A stretch of DNA of 64,000 bases from Parafrigoribacterium mesophilum (lineage in GTDB: Bacteria; Actinomycetota; Actinomycetes; Actinomycetales; Microbacteriaceae): the NCBI RefSeq assembly GCF_039652555.1, contig NZ_JBDJAF010000001.1, positions 992,001 to 1,056,000 of the forward strand. Direction: 5' to 3'. The notes below the pieces were generated by a model, which was not told the origin of the DNA, did no database searches, and saw only the letters and a program-made list of their open reading frames with translations. How positions within the stretch are numbered: position 1 is the stretch's first letter; each line of letters starts with the position of its first letter. Below, piece by piece: positions 18,313 to 26,358 of this stretch. A program made the position numbers and the translations under genes.

Positions 18313-19626
18313 TTACTTCTCGTCGTCCAGGAGTGCCTGGAACGCCTTGTTGGCTTCATCCGCGGCGGCATCCGAGTCGCCTCCGGTGATCGCCGTCACG
18401 ATAGGCGTACCGACGATCTCACGGGCCTCGGGAACCTTGATCACCAGTGGGCGGTCGTGGCCAACACCGGTCTTGGTGCTGGTCGCGATGGCCGCGGCGA
18501 GGTCCTTCGGGTAGGTCGCGGTACCTTCCGGATCGGCCCAGACGGAGTCGCGCGCACCGGGCACGCCCTCCTTCTGGATGGCGAGGGTCATGTCAGCGCT
18601 GGTTGCCCATTGGATGAACTTCCACGCGGCGGACTTGTTGGTGGATGCGTCGTTGATGCCGAGCGCCCATGACGGCACGTTGTACGGGTTGGAACCGGCG
18701 CTGCCCTTGGGCAACTGCGCGAACCCGACGGTGTCGGACACCTTCGACTTGGCCGGGTCGGTGGCGTTCTTGTAGAGGCTGTCGGCCTCGGTGTAGAACG
18801 CCGCGTTGCCCTGCGTGAAGATGGCCATTGCTTCCGGCCAGCTCATGTCGGTGCTGACGTGGTCGGGACCGTACTTGTTGATCAGTCCGCCGTAGAACGC
18901 GTATGCCTTCTTGGCCTCCGGGCTGTTCACCGCCGCCTTGCCGTTCTTGTCGATGAACTCACCACCGAAGCTGTACAGGAAGCTGGAGAACTGGGTCACC
19001 GCAGCCGACTTGTCGGTACGGGCGACGAAGCCTGCAATGCCGGGGTTCTGCTCCTTGATGGTCTTGGCCGCGGCCTGCAGTTCGTCCATCGTCTTCGGAA
19101 CCTGAAGGCCGGCCTTCTCGAGCAGGTCCTTGCGGTAGTAGAGAACTTCCTGCTCGGTGATGATCGGAACCCCGACCACTTTGTCCTTGAACGTGGTCGA
19201 CTTAACCGGTCCGCTCTGGAAGTCGCTCCAGTTCCAGTCCTTGTCGCTCTTGACATCCTTGCTGAGGTCGGAAAGGTAACCGTTCTGCGCGAACAGTTTG
19301 CCCTCCTGCAGCGGACGGTACATCATCACGTCGATCTCGTTGGTACCGGCGTTGAGCTTCACGTTGTACTGGTCGGAGAGCTGGTCTTCGCCGTACTGGC
19401 TCACCTCGACCTTAACGCCGGTCTTCTTCTCGAATTCCGGAAGTTTCTGCTTGATGATGTCTGTCCAGACATGGTTCGCGAGAGTCACCCGCAACGTAGC
19501 CGGGGTCTTGGCATTGTCGGCGTTGCCGCCGTTGTCGCCTCCAGCGCTGCAGGAACTCAGCACTCCGGCAGTGAGGAGCGCCGCGGTGGCGATTCCTACT
19601 ACCTTCACGATCGATTGACGCTTCAC
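18313..19626 (-). CDS. Extracellular sugar-binding lipoprotein (ABC transporter)
   Basis: Family 1 solute-binding protein, 437 residues. The signal peptide with basic KRQ start and hydrophobic core ends at the lipobox LSSC (Cys26), then a Gly/Asn-rich linker tethers the protein to the membrane. Typical motifs: TLRVTLANHVWTDI, FEKKTGVKVEV, GVPIITEQEVLYYRKDLLEKAG and ALGINDASTNKSAAWKFIQW. The start is the GTG at 19624-19626 with GGAG six bases upstream; a longer upstream frame has no signal-peptide logic. First gene of the dgo operon. Confidence 0.93.
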   Translation of the reverse strand: MKRQSIVKVVGIATAALLTAGVLSSCSAGGDNGGNADNAKTPATLRVTLANHVWTDIIKQKLPEFEKKTGVKVEVSQYGEDQLSDQYNVKLNAGTNEIDVMMYRPLQEGKLFAQNGYLSDLSKDVKSDKDWNWSDFQSGPVKSTTFKDKVVGVPIITEQEVLYYRKDLLEKAGLQVPKTMDELQAAAKTIKEQNPGIAGFVARTDKSAAVTQFSSFLYSFGGEFIDKNGKAAVNSPEAKKAYAFYGGLINKYGPDHVSTDMSWPEAMAIFTQGNAAFYTEADSLYKNATDPAKSKVSDTVGFAQLPKGSAGSNPYNVPSWALGINDASTNKSAAWKFIQWATSADMTLAIQKEGVPGARDSVWADPEGTATYPKDLAAAIATSTKTGVGHDRPLVIKVPEAREIVGTPIVTAITGGDSDAAADEANKAFQALLDDEK

Positions 19627-19692
19627 TGTGTCTCCATTCTCATGAGAGCGCGCTTTTGTGAGCGAACCCTCGAAGGTTTTTCGTTTTACATC

Positions 19693-19704
19693 TGTCCTAA
19701 GACA
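19693..19704. promoter_or_regulatory. Candidate GntR operator in dgo divergent region
   Basis: TGTCCTAAGACA has perfect outer arms (TGTC/GACA) and lies between the binding-protein gene and the divergent GntR/FCD regulator, 49 bases upstream of the regulator -10 hexamer. Position fits an operator for the adjacent regulator; no homologous site was found to support it. Confidence 0.3.
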
Positions 19705-19730
19705 ACAAGCTAACCAATAGATCATACATA

Positions 19731-19758
19731 TTCAACACCGTAACCAAAGCGATATGAT
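19731..19758 (+). promoter_or_regulatory. Promoter giving a leaderless GntR/FCD mRNA
   Basis: TTCAAC at 19731-19736, a 16-base spacer and TATGAT at 19753-19758. The GTG at 19766 begins 8 bases after the -10 hexamer, where transcription would start, and there is no ribosome binding site. This is the arrangement expected for a leaderless transcript, common in actinobacteria. Confidence 0.45.
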
Positions 19759-19765
19759 TTGTTTC

Positions 19766-20551
19766 GTGAGCACTGTCCCGGTCAGCGCAACTGAGCCGCT
19801 GGCACCCTTGACACCCCTGACGGGTTTGCATGCTCAGGTGTTGGATCTACTAGGGCTCGCCGTCACCGAGGGCGAGTTGGCGAGCGGATCCGTCATCCGT
19901 ATCGAGGAACTCGAGGCGCGGCACGGGGTCTCTCGGTCGGTCATCCGCGAGGCGTTGCGTGTGCTCGCGTCGATGGGGATGGTCACGTCCCGCCGCCGCG
20001 TCGGTGTGCAGATCCTGCCGTCGAGCGAGTGGAATCTGTACGACCCGCAGGTGATCAGATGGCGCCTGGCGTCATCCGGCCGCATCGCGCAGTTGCGCTC
20101 GCTGACCGAACTGCGCACCGCGGTGGAACCTGAGGCGGCGAGGCTGGCTGCGGTACGGGCACCGCTCGCGAGTGCGAGCGATCTGATGGGCCTCGCCGGC
20201 AAGCTGTGGGCGGCCGGTCAGTTGGGCGATGCGGAACGCTTCCTCGAACTCGACATCACGTTTCACCGGTTGGTGCTCTCCAGTTCCGGAAATGAGATGT
20301 TCGGCAAGCTCAACACTCTGGTGGCAGAAGTGCTCACCGGCCGCACGCACTACGGAATGATGCCGCAGCATCCGCACGACGAGGCATTGCAGATGCACGT
20401 GGACGTGGCCAGCGCCATCCAGCGCGGCAACGGCGAGGAAGCGCACAAGGCGATGCTGCGTATCATGCAGCGCACCCTGGAAGAGATGAGTTCTCTGTGG
20501 GACCAGGGTCCGGGCGACGACGAAGCAGGGTCGGTCGATCTGAAAGGGTAG
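19766..20551 (+). CDS. GntR-family (FCD/FadR subgroup) regulator
   Basis: 261-residue regulator with an N-terminal winged helix (GSVIRIEELEARHGVSRSVIREALRVLASMGMV) and a C-terminal all-helical FCD ligand domain (ELRTAVEPEAARLAA, FLELDITFHRLVLSSSGN, DEALQMHVDVASAI) whose Asp/His residues usually bind a metal and an organic acid. The start is uncertain: ATG at 19754 lies inside the predicted -10 box, so GTG at 19766 is preferred. Divergent from the dgo operon, it is a likely DgoR-type repressor of it. Four bases separate it from the downstream oxidoreductase. Confidence 0.85.
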   Translation: MSTVPVSATEPLAPLTPLTGLHAQVLDLLGLAVTEGELASGSVIRIEELEARHGVSRSVIREALRVLASMGMVTSRRRVGVQILPSSEWNLYDPQVIRWRLASSGRIAQLRSLTELRTAVEPEAARLAAVRAPLASASDLMGLAGKLWAAGQLGDAERFLELDITFHRLVLSSSGNEMFGKLNTLVAEVLTGRTHYGMMPQHPHDEALQMHVDVASAIQRGNGEEAHKAMLRIMQRTLEEMSSLWDQGPGDDEAGSVDLKG

Positions 20552-20555
20552 GACC

Positions 20556-21593
20556 ATGGCAACACCGATCAAGACCGGCATCATCGGCTTCGGACTTTCC
20601 GGCCGTGTGTTCCACGCGCCGTTCTTGTCCGCCAACCCAGACTTCCGCCTTGAGCTGATCGCGACGAGCGATCCGCAGCGACGGGCACTCGCATCCGCCC
20701 GATATCCGGATGCGCAGGTGGTCGACTCCCCCGCCGACCTTCTCGAGCGGGCAGGTGACCTCGATCTCGTCGTGCTGGCCTCGCCCGCGCACACGCACCT
20801 GGAGCAGGGACTGGCGGCGCTGAAATCTGGTGCGGCCGTCGTCGTCGACAAACCGTTCGCCCCCTCCGTCGCCGCTGCCGAGGTCCTGATCGCCGCGGCC
20901 GCCTCGGTGCGGAAACCGCTCATCGTGTTCCAGAACCGTCGCTGGGACGGCGATTTTCTCACGGTCGCAAAGCTGATCGGCTCGGGCGCGCTCGGCACCA
21001 TCGCCCGCTTCGAGTCGACCTTCGAACGCTGGGCCGGGCCACTGCGCGAGCGGTGGCAGGACACCACCACCCCTGCCGAGGGTGCGGGAATCACCTTCGA
21101 CATCGGCAGCCACCTCATCGATCAGGCGCTGCAACTGTTCGGGCCGGTAGTGCAGTTGCACGCGGAACTTCGAATTCAGCGGCCCGGTGGGGCCAGCGAT
21201 GACGACGCGTTCGTGTCCCTGCTGCACGCCGGCGGAGTGCGCTCGCACCTCACCATGAGCAGCGTGGCCGCGTTGTCTGGGCCCAGATTCCGCGTGCTTG
21301 GTTCCTCTGGTACCTACTGCGTGACCGGGCTAGACCCACAAGAGGCCTCGGTGGACTCCGGCATGCTGCCGACCGACGAGGACTACGGCCTCAGCACACC
21401 CGACGCCTTCGGCGCGGCCAGCGATGGACGCACCCGTTCCGTGGTACCCACCGAGCGGGGCGATTACCCGGCCTTCTACACCGGCGTTGCCGCTGCCATC
21501 CGTGGCGACGGCCCGGTGCCGGTGGACCCGCTCGACGCCCTCGAAGTGGTGCGGATCATCGAGCGGATCCATCGCGAGTTCCCCGCGGTCTGA
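20556..21593 (+). CDS. Gfo/Idh/MocA-family oxidoreductase
   Basis: 345-residue NAD(P)-dependent sugar or inositol dehydrogenase. Rossmann start GIIGFGLSGRVFHAPF (residues about 8-23), VVDKPFAPS with the catalytic Lys, and the DIGSHLIDQALQLFG helix with the conserved His. The pattern resembles YdgJ/IolU-type proteins. AGG lies close before the ATG. It is cotranscribed with the GntR regulator, so it may process the same sugar acid or a derivative; the substrate is not identifiable. Confidence 0.9.
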   Translation: MATPIKTGIIGFGLSGRVFHAPFLSANPDFRLELIATSDPQRRALASARYPDAQVVDSPADLLERAGDLDLVVLASPAHTHLEQGLAALKSGAAVVVDKPFAPSVAAAEVLIAAAASVRKPLIVFQNRRWDGDFLTVAKLIGSGALGTIARFESTFERWAGPLRERWQDTTTPAEGAGITFDIGSHLIDQALQLFGPVVQLHAELRIQRPGGASDDDAFVSLLHAGGVRSHLTMSSVAALSGPRFRVLGSSGTYCVTGLDPQEASVDSGMLPTDEDYGLSTPDAFGAASDGRTRSVVPTERGDYPAFYTGVAAAIRGDGPVPVDPLDALEVVRIIERIHREFPAV

Positions 21594-21611
21594 CCCGGCA
21601 GTGCTCGTCGC

Positions 21612-21977
21612 CTAATCGCCACACCCGGTCTGGATGCCGTTTGTCGTCTGACGGGACGGGACCAGGTCGTTACAGATCGCGCTGTTCTCGAGAAGCCACG
21701 AGACCCCGCCCCTGTCATTGAGGTAGTTCCCCGCACTTCCGGGCAAGGACGCCTGCTGGGCAACAATTGACCCCGGCGTTCCGAAGCCCCAGGCGGCCTC
21801 GTCAATTCCGATGCTGGGCAACCACACCCAGTTGCCGGATATCACAGGTGCGGTGCACGACATATTGCACTCCGGGGCCGGTCGGCTGAGATTGACACAG
21901 TCATCTGCGAGCGCGGGACCGGCGATCATCATCAATGCGGCCGTCGCTCCAGCCACGGCAAGTACCTTCTTGAACAT
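21612..21977 (-). CDS. Small secreted cysteine-containing protein, unknown
   Basis: 121-residue protein not recognised as any family. Residues 1-24 form a clean Sec signal peptide (MFKKVLAV start, cleavage after ALA), followed by about 97 exported residues with five cysteines, three of them within 15 residues near the mature N-terminus (Cys27, 37, 41) and two near the C-terminus. GGAG lies 5 bases before the ATG. It converges with the oxidoreductase gene and stands alone, 182 bases from the fucD stop. The low charge and Trp/Gly content would suit a small disulfide-bonded secreted protein. Confidence 0.75.
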   Translation of the reverse strand: MFKKVLAVAGATAALMMIAGPALADDCVNLSRPAPECNMSCTAPVISGNWVWLPSIGIDEAAWGFGTPGSIVAQQASLPGSAGNYLNDRGGVSWLLENSAICNDLVPSRQTTNGIQTGCGD

Positions 21978-22159
21978 TGTTACTCCATCGTTGGTGTGAA
22001 TGAATCTGACAATTGCTTGTATTGATTTCTTGCACCTGTCGACAGAGCTCTTGTGCGACAACCCTGTCTTCAGCCCCCAACGGCGCGGACATTACGCGAG
22101 CGAAAATAATGAGGTCAACGGGTTGTGAAGTACTGTTCCCGAGGGCTATAAATTGTCGG

Positions 22160-23482
22160 TTAGGCCACTCGACCGGAGGCGCGCAGCGCGCTCCAGCCCT
22201 CGCCATCCGGATAGGTCCACTTCGCCACAGACTCCGGCAGCATTTCCGCCCCGATCCCTGGCGCGGTCGGCGCCTGGTAGTGGCCCGCGGTGAGCGTGAC
22301 CGGCGCGACGAAATGCTGGTGCAAGTGGTCGACGTACTCGATGACCCTGTCCTGTTTGGTGCGGGCGACGACCGCATAGTCGAAGAACGAGTAGTGCTGC
22401 ACAAGTTCGCACAGACCGACCCCGCCAGCGTGCGGGCACACCGGCACACCGAACTTCGCGGCAAGCAGCAGGTTGGCGACGTTCTCACCCGGGCCGGCGA
22501 CGCGTGTCGAGTCAATCTGCATGACGTCGATAGCTCCGGCCTGCAGCAGTTGCTTGAATACGATCCGGTTCTGCACCGCCTCACCGGTGGCGACCCGGAT
22601 CGGCGCGATCTCGCTTCGGATCCTGGCGTGTCCCAGGATGTCATCCGGGCTCGTGGGTTCCTCCACCCACCAGAGGTTGAACTCCTGCAACTGGTTGATC
22701 CACGGCCCAGCCTCGTCCACTTCCCAGCGCTGGTTCGCGTCGACGGCGATCCGGATGTCGGGCCCGACCGCATCGCGCACCAGCCGCATCCGCCGCTTGT
22801 CGTCTTCGACGTTGCCGGCGACCTTCATCTTGATCAGCGTGAAGCCCTCGGCCACGGCCTCCCGGGCCAGACGCTGCATCTTCTCGTCGCTGTAGCCGAG
22901 CCAGCCTGGAGCGGTCGTGTAACCGGGAAAACCGTACGCCTCGAGCTCGGCGATCCGCTCGGCCTTGCCCTCCTGCCCGTCGCGCAGCATCTGCAGCGCC
23001 TCGGATTCGGTGAGCGCGTCGCGAATGTGGCTGAAGTCCACCACGGACACCAGCTCCTCTGGGGACATTGACGCCATCAGCTTCCACAGCGGCAGACCGG
23101 CGCGCTTCGCCTTGATGTCCCACAGGGCGCTGAGCACGGCACCGGCAGCCATGTGGCTGACGCCCTTTTCCGGCCCGATCCAGCGGAATTGCGAGTCGTG
23201 CACCAGCAGCCGCGACACCTCGCCCAGGCGGGAGAGCATCTCCTCCACGTCCCAGTCCGGCAGGAACTTCACCACCGAGGCGATCGCCGCGCACATCACC
23301 TCGTTGCCGCGGCCGCCGGTGAAGGTGAAGCCATAACCGACCGGCCACGTCGAGTCGTCCACCGTCAATTGCAGATACGCCGCGGAGTGGTCGGGGTCGA
23401 CATTCACCGCATCCGAGCCGTCCAATTCCAGCGAAGTTGGGTACCTGACGTCGAGGATCTCGATGTTGGCGATTGCGGGCAT
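22160..23482 (-). CDS. fucD: L-fuconate dehydratase
   Basis: Enolase-superfamily dehydratase, 440 residues, converting L-fuconate to 2-keto-3-deoxy-L-fuconate. FucD hallmarks: LPLWKLMASMSPEELVSVVDF, TTAPGWLGYSDEKM, LIKMKVAG (catalytic Lys), VDANQRWEV (metal Asp), WVEEPTSPDD and ATGEAVQNR (metal Glu residues) and GVPVCPHAGGVGLCELVQH (catalytic His). ATG at 23480-23482 has only a weak GGAT before it. It follows a gluconokinase gene after 162 bases that hold a gene remnant. Other fucose-pathway genes are not obvious nearby, apart from possible dehydrogenases. Confidence 0.9.
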   Translation of the reverse strand: MPAIANIEILDVRYPTSLELDGSDAVNVDPDHSAAYLQLTVDDSTWPVGYGFTFTGGRGNEVMCAAIASVVKFLPDWDVEEMLSRLGEVSRLLVHDSQFRWIGPEKGVSHMAAGAVLSALWDIKAKRAGLPLWKLMASMSPEELVSVVDFSHIRDALTESEALQMLRDGQEGKAERIAELEAYGFPGYTTAPGWLGYSDEKMQRLAREAVAEGFTLIKMKVAGNVEDDKRRMRLVRDAVGPDIRIAVDANQRWEVDEAGPWINQLQEFNLWWVEEPTSPDDILGHARIRSEIAPIRVATGEAVQNRIVFKQLLQAGAIDVMQIDSTRVAGPGENVANLLLAAKFGVPVCPHAGGVGLCELVQHYSFFDYAVVARTKQDRVIEYVDHLHQHFVAPVTLTAGHYQAPTAPGIGAEMLPESVAKWTYPDGEGWSALRASGRVA

Positions 23483-23486
23483 GGCT

Positions 23487-23650
23487 CTATCCGTTCGATA
23501 GGTGGGGCGCGGCAACGAGGCCGCGCACGGCGGAAAGCTGCGAGACGACGGCGGCCTTGAAGGCATCCGATTCTCTAAGCGGGAGGGGGAAGATGTCGCG
23601 CAGCGCGAAGACCCGCTCGATCACTGCGGCAGGGTCCTGACCGGTCAGCG
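23487..23650 (-). pseudogene. C-terminal remnant of a mannitol-dehydrogenase-family gene
   Basis: About 50 codons ending at a TAG (23487-23489) read LTGQDPAAVIERVFALRDIF, then PLPLRESDAFKAAVVSQLSAVRGL. This has the same pattern as the last helices of the intact fructuronate reductase at 40939-42384 (ALRPDEVVQSLLGL, FLELVRSAV). There is no start codon or upstream part: the frame enters the 3' end of the gluconokinase gene. It is best read as the leftover tail of a uxuB-like gene that once stood between gntK and fucD. Confidence 0.6.
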
Positions 23651-24169
23651 TGTGCGTGTGGGTGACCCGACCGCCAAGGCGATTGCCACAGCGTCTATGA
23701 CGGCAGAAGGTTCGCAACTGATATCAACAGTCACTCCCCGCTCATCAAGAGCGCGTGGTTCAAGTATCGCGTACTGAGAACTGAGTAGCGTCGCCGGCAT
23801 GTACTCGTGCTGGCGGATACTGATCCGTGCCGCGATCAGCTCGATTGGTCCTTCTGGGTGGACGATGAAGAGGTCGGGGGCTGAATCCCGAATCAAGTCG
23901 CGATACCTCCGCTTCAACGCTGAGCACGCGACGATGATGCCGCTGTGACGCTCAGTGGCCAGAATGTTGCCGATCTGGGCGAGCCACGGCATCCGATCAG
24001 CATCGTCGAGCGGGATGCCCGCAGCCATTTTGGCAACGTTCTCCGGCGAATGCAGCGAGTCGCCGTCAAGGAACGTGATTCCCAGCTTCTCCGCAAGCAT
24101 CATGCCTATGGTCGACTTGCCTGAGCCCTGAACTCCCATCACCAGGATGGGCGGAATGGAGCGTGACAT
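23645..24169 (-). CDS. gntK: Gluconokinase GntK (copy 2)
   Basis: 174-residue P-loop kinase closely related to the copies at 15870 and 49672. Walker A GVQGSGKST (about residues 13-21), FLDGDSLHSPENVAKM, IPLDDADRMPWL, IIVACSALKRRYRDLIRDS, LFIVHPEGPIELIAARIS and MPATLLSSQYAILEP. The ATG at 24167-24169 lies 5 bases past the manD stop; a TTG at 24181 overlapping manD is an alternative. No Shine-Dalgarno is seen, so translation is probably coupled to manD. In the sugar-acid operon it would feed D-gluconate into the pentose phosphate or Entner-Doudoroff route. Confidence 0.9.
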   Translation of the reverse strand: MSRSIPPILVMGVQGSGKSTIGMMLAEKLGITFLDGDSLHSPENVAKMAAGIPLDDADRMPWLAQIGNILATERHSGIIVACSALKRRYRDLIRDSAPDLFIVHPEGPIELIAARISIRQHEYMPATLLSSQYAILEPRALDERGVTVDISCEPSAVIDAVAIALAVGSPTRTR

Positions 24170-24174
24170 CTGGT

Positions 24175-25416
24175 TTACCAATCGTGGACGGTTCCGTCGG
24201 CGAGCCTGTTGTATGGCAGGTAGGCGGTCTCATACGGGTACTTGCCGGCCTCGTCCTGGTTGAGCTCGACCCCTAGCCCAGGCTGGTCTCCGGGGTGGAG
24301 CATGCCATCGGCCCAGCTGAACGACTGCTCGAACACGGCGTCCGTCTTCGCGCCGTGCTTCATGTACTCCTGGATGCCGAAATTGTGGATGGCGAGCCCG
24401 AGGTGCAGGGCTGCGGCCATCCCGACTGGGGAGATGTCGGTAGGCCCGTGCATGCCGGACTTGATCTGGTACTGCGCGGCGTACTCAAGCACCTTTTTCA
24501 GGTGGCTGATCCCGCCGGTATGGGTCACTGCGGACCGCACGTAGTCGATCAACTGCTCGCGGATGATCTGCTGGTAGTCCCACACCGTGTTGAAGATCTC
24601 GCCGATCGCCAACGGGATGGTGGTGTGCTGGCGCACCAGTCGGAGTGCCTCCGGGTTCTCCGCCGGGGTGCAGTCCTCTAACCAGAACAAGTCGAACGGC
24701 TCCAGTGACTTGCCCAACTGGGCCGCCTGGATCGGCGTCATCCGGTGGTGTCCGTCGTGCAGCAACGGCAACTCCGGGCCGAACTCGTTGCGGACAGCTT
24801 CGAATACCGTCGGCACATGCCGCAAATAGGAGCGGGTGTCCCAATCCTCCTCGGCCGGGAACGTGCCTCGCTGCGCCGGTTCGTGGTCATACCGCACCCC
24901 GGTATTCGCCTCGAATGTGGCGTTGGAGGCGATGCCGTAGATCGACTTGAGGCCGGGCACGCCGGTCTGGATCCGGATCGCCTTATAGCCCTGCTCCTGG
25001 TGCGCCCGCACGCTGTCGAAAAGCTCGGGGAGCGACTTGCCGGATGCGTGGCCGTAGGCGAGCAGGCCGGTGCGGCTCGCGCCGCCGAGCAGTTGATAGA
25101 CGGGCATCCCCGCGGCCTTGCCCTTGATGTCCCACAGCGCCATGTCCACCGCAGCGATGGCCGCCATCGTGATGGGACCGCGGCGCCAGTAGGCGCTCCG
25201 GTACAGGAATTGCCAGGTGTCCTCGATCCGATGGGCATCCCGGCCGACCAGGAGTTGCACGACGTGGTCGCGCAGGTAGCTCACGACGGCAAGCTCCCTG
25301 CCATTGACGGTTGCGTCACCCAGCCCGGTGAGCCCATCGTCCGTCGTGAGCTTCAGCGTGACGAAGTTGCGGTCGGGGCTGGTGACGATGACGTCCGCTG
25401 CGGTGATTTTGCTCAA
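24175..25416 (-). CDS. manD: D-mannonate dehydratase, enolase superfamily (ManD)
   Basis: 413-residue dehydratase turning D-mannonate into 2-keto-3-deoxygluconate, the fourth step from glucuronate. Family landmarks: DGLTGLGDATVNGRELAV, YRSAYWRRGPITM, KAIRIQTGVPG, LHDGHHRMTP (metal Asp and His), WLEDCTPAENPE and IGEIFNTVWDYQ (metal Glu residues), GMHGPTDISPVGMAAALHL and a final DW. The start is TTG at 25414-25416 with GGAGG six bases upstream, preferred over any downstream codon. It abuts the VOC gene stop. Remains of a second manD occur at 45381-45881. Confidence 0.9.
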   Translation of the reverse strand: MSKITAADVIVTSPDRNFVTLKLTTDDGLTGLGDATVNGRELAVVSYLRDHVVQLLVGRDAHRIEDTWQFLYRSAYWRRGPITMAAIAAVDMALWDIKGKAAGMPVYQLLGGASRTGLLAYGHASGKSLPELFDSVRAHQEQGYKAIRIQTGVPGLKSIYGIASNATFEANTGVRYDHEPAQRGTFPAEEDWDTRSYLRHVPTVFEAVRNEFGPELPLLHDGHHRMTPIQAAQLGKSLEPFDLFWLEDCTPAENPEALRLVRQHTTIPLAIGEIFNTVWDYQQIIREQLIDYVRSAVTHTGGISHLKKVLEYAAQYQIKSGMHGPTDISPVGMAAALHLGLAIHNFGIQEYMKHGAKTDAVFEQSFSWADGMLHPGDQPGLGVELNQDEAGKYPYETAYLPYNRLADGTVHDW

Positions 25417-26184
25417 TTACTTCCTCCGGGTTATTGCGTGCTCGCGAATCACCACGGCGGAGCCATCGGGGTCGCGGAACAACAGTGATTTGTCTAGTTT
25501 TGCATCGACACTCGCCGCATTCTGCTCGCCAGTGAACCCGAGGTTCGCCAGCCGGGCGCCGCCGTCGTCGAGGTCCGGAACGGTGACCACAATGCGGCCG
25601 ATAACTCCAGACAGTTCCGGCTTCGTCGTGCTCTCAACTCGAAGGCGGTCGTTCCCGAGGCTGAAGTAGCCGCCGGAAGCGTCGCTTACCGCTCTCATCC
25701 CCAGAAGGGCACCATAGAACTTGGAGGAGGATGCGGGGTCATCGGTATAGACGGAATAGTGCTCGACGCATCCGTAGGCAGTGCCCGTCGGTTGGGCACG
25801 GAAGTCGGTGTCGCGCTCAAGCAGCTCGATTCTAGTTCCTGACCGATCCAGAACGAAAGCAGTGAATCCGACGCCGGTTCCTGCCGGAGAAGGCGCCAGC
25901 CAGGGTTCAGCGCCACCCTCAATCATGCGGCGAAAGTCGGCGTCGATGTCATCGCTCATGAAGCCGAGGTGATGTGGGCCGTAGCCGCCGAAATCCGCAG
26001 TGGCGCGGAGCCCTCCGATCAGTTCGACCAGGCCGTCGCCCAGTCGCACGTAGACGATCTCGGCGGAGCGGTCCAGGCGTTGCTTTCGAAACACGATCGT
26101 GCCGCCGAGGCCGACACAGTAGAACGCCAGCGACCGTTCAAGATCTTCGGCGAGGATGCCTGCATGATTGAGCTCGTAGATCAC
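25417..26184 (-). CDS. Two-domain VOC (glyoxalase/bleomycin-resistance fold) protein
   Basis: 255 residues with two vicinal-oxygen-chelate domains: NHAGILAEDLERSLAFYCVG to IELLERD (1-125) and EHYSVYTDDPASSSKFYGAL to FRDPDGSAVVIREH (about 140-250). Such proteins bind a divalent metal and act as lyases, isomerases or dioxygenases. GTG start at 26182-26184 with GAGGA six bases upstream. It is the first gene of the manD-gntK operon and lies directly behind a LacI-type operator, so a role on a sugar acid is likely but the reaction is unknown. Confidence 0.85.
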   Translation of the reverse strand: MIYELNHAGILAEDLERSLAFYCVGLGGTIVFRKQRLDRSAEIVYVRLGDGLVELIGGLRATADFGGYGPHHLGFMSDDIDADFRRMIEGGAEPWLAPSPAGTGVGFTAFVLDRSGTRIELLERDTDFRAQPTGTAYGCVEHYSVYTDDPASSSKFYGALLGMRAVSDASGGYFSLGNDRLRVESTTKPELSGVIGRIVVTVPDLDDGGARLANLGFTGEQNAASVDAKLDKSLLFRDPDGSAVVIREHAITRRK

Positions 26185-26201
26185 AGCGCGTCCTCATAGC
26201 T

Positions 26202-26219
26202 TTGGCAATCGGTTTCTGA
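26202..26219. promoter_or_regulatory. LacI-type operator A, before VOC-manD-gntK operon
   Basis: TTGGCAATC|GGTTTCTGA, centred between 26210 and 26211. Its left arm read in reverse is GATTGCCAA, identical to the half-site in operator D. It lies 18 bases upstream of the GTG start of the VOC gene, a position suited to repression. Confidence 0.55.
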
Positions 26220-26293
26220 CGGATGGCATTCCATCGCGTGGGCATGGAGAGCCACAAGCTCCCTGCATGCAACTAAATCATAGGGGCGTGCAC

Positions 26294-26311
26294 TTGACAA
26301 GCGGTTGCCAA
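26294..26311. promoter_or_regulatory. LacI-type operator B, before M81 gene
   Basis: TTGACAAGC|GGTTGCCAA; arms match at 7 of 9 positions and the right arm equals the consensus half-site GGTTGCCAA. TTGCCA at 26306-26311 and TATTAC at 26328-26333 (16-base spacer) would make a promoter overlapped by this operator. Confidence 0.6.
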
Positions 26312-26358
26312 TACTGAAGTCTCAAACTATTACACACACTTTCGGAGGAGCTCCCACC

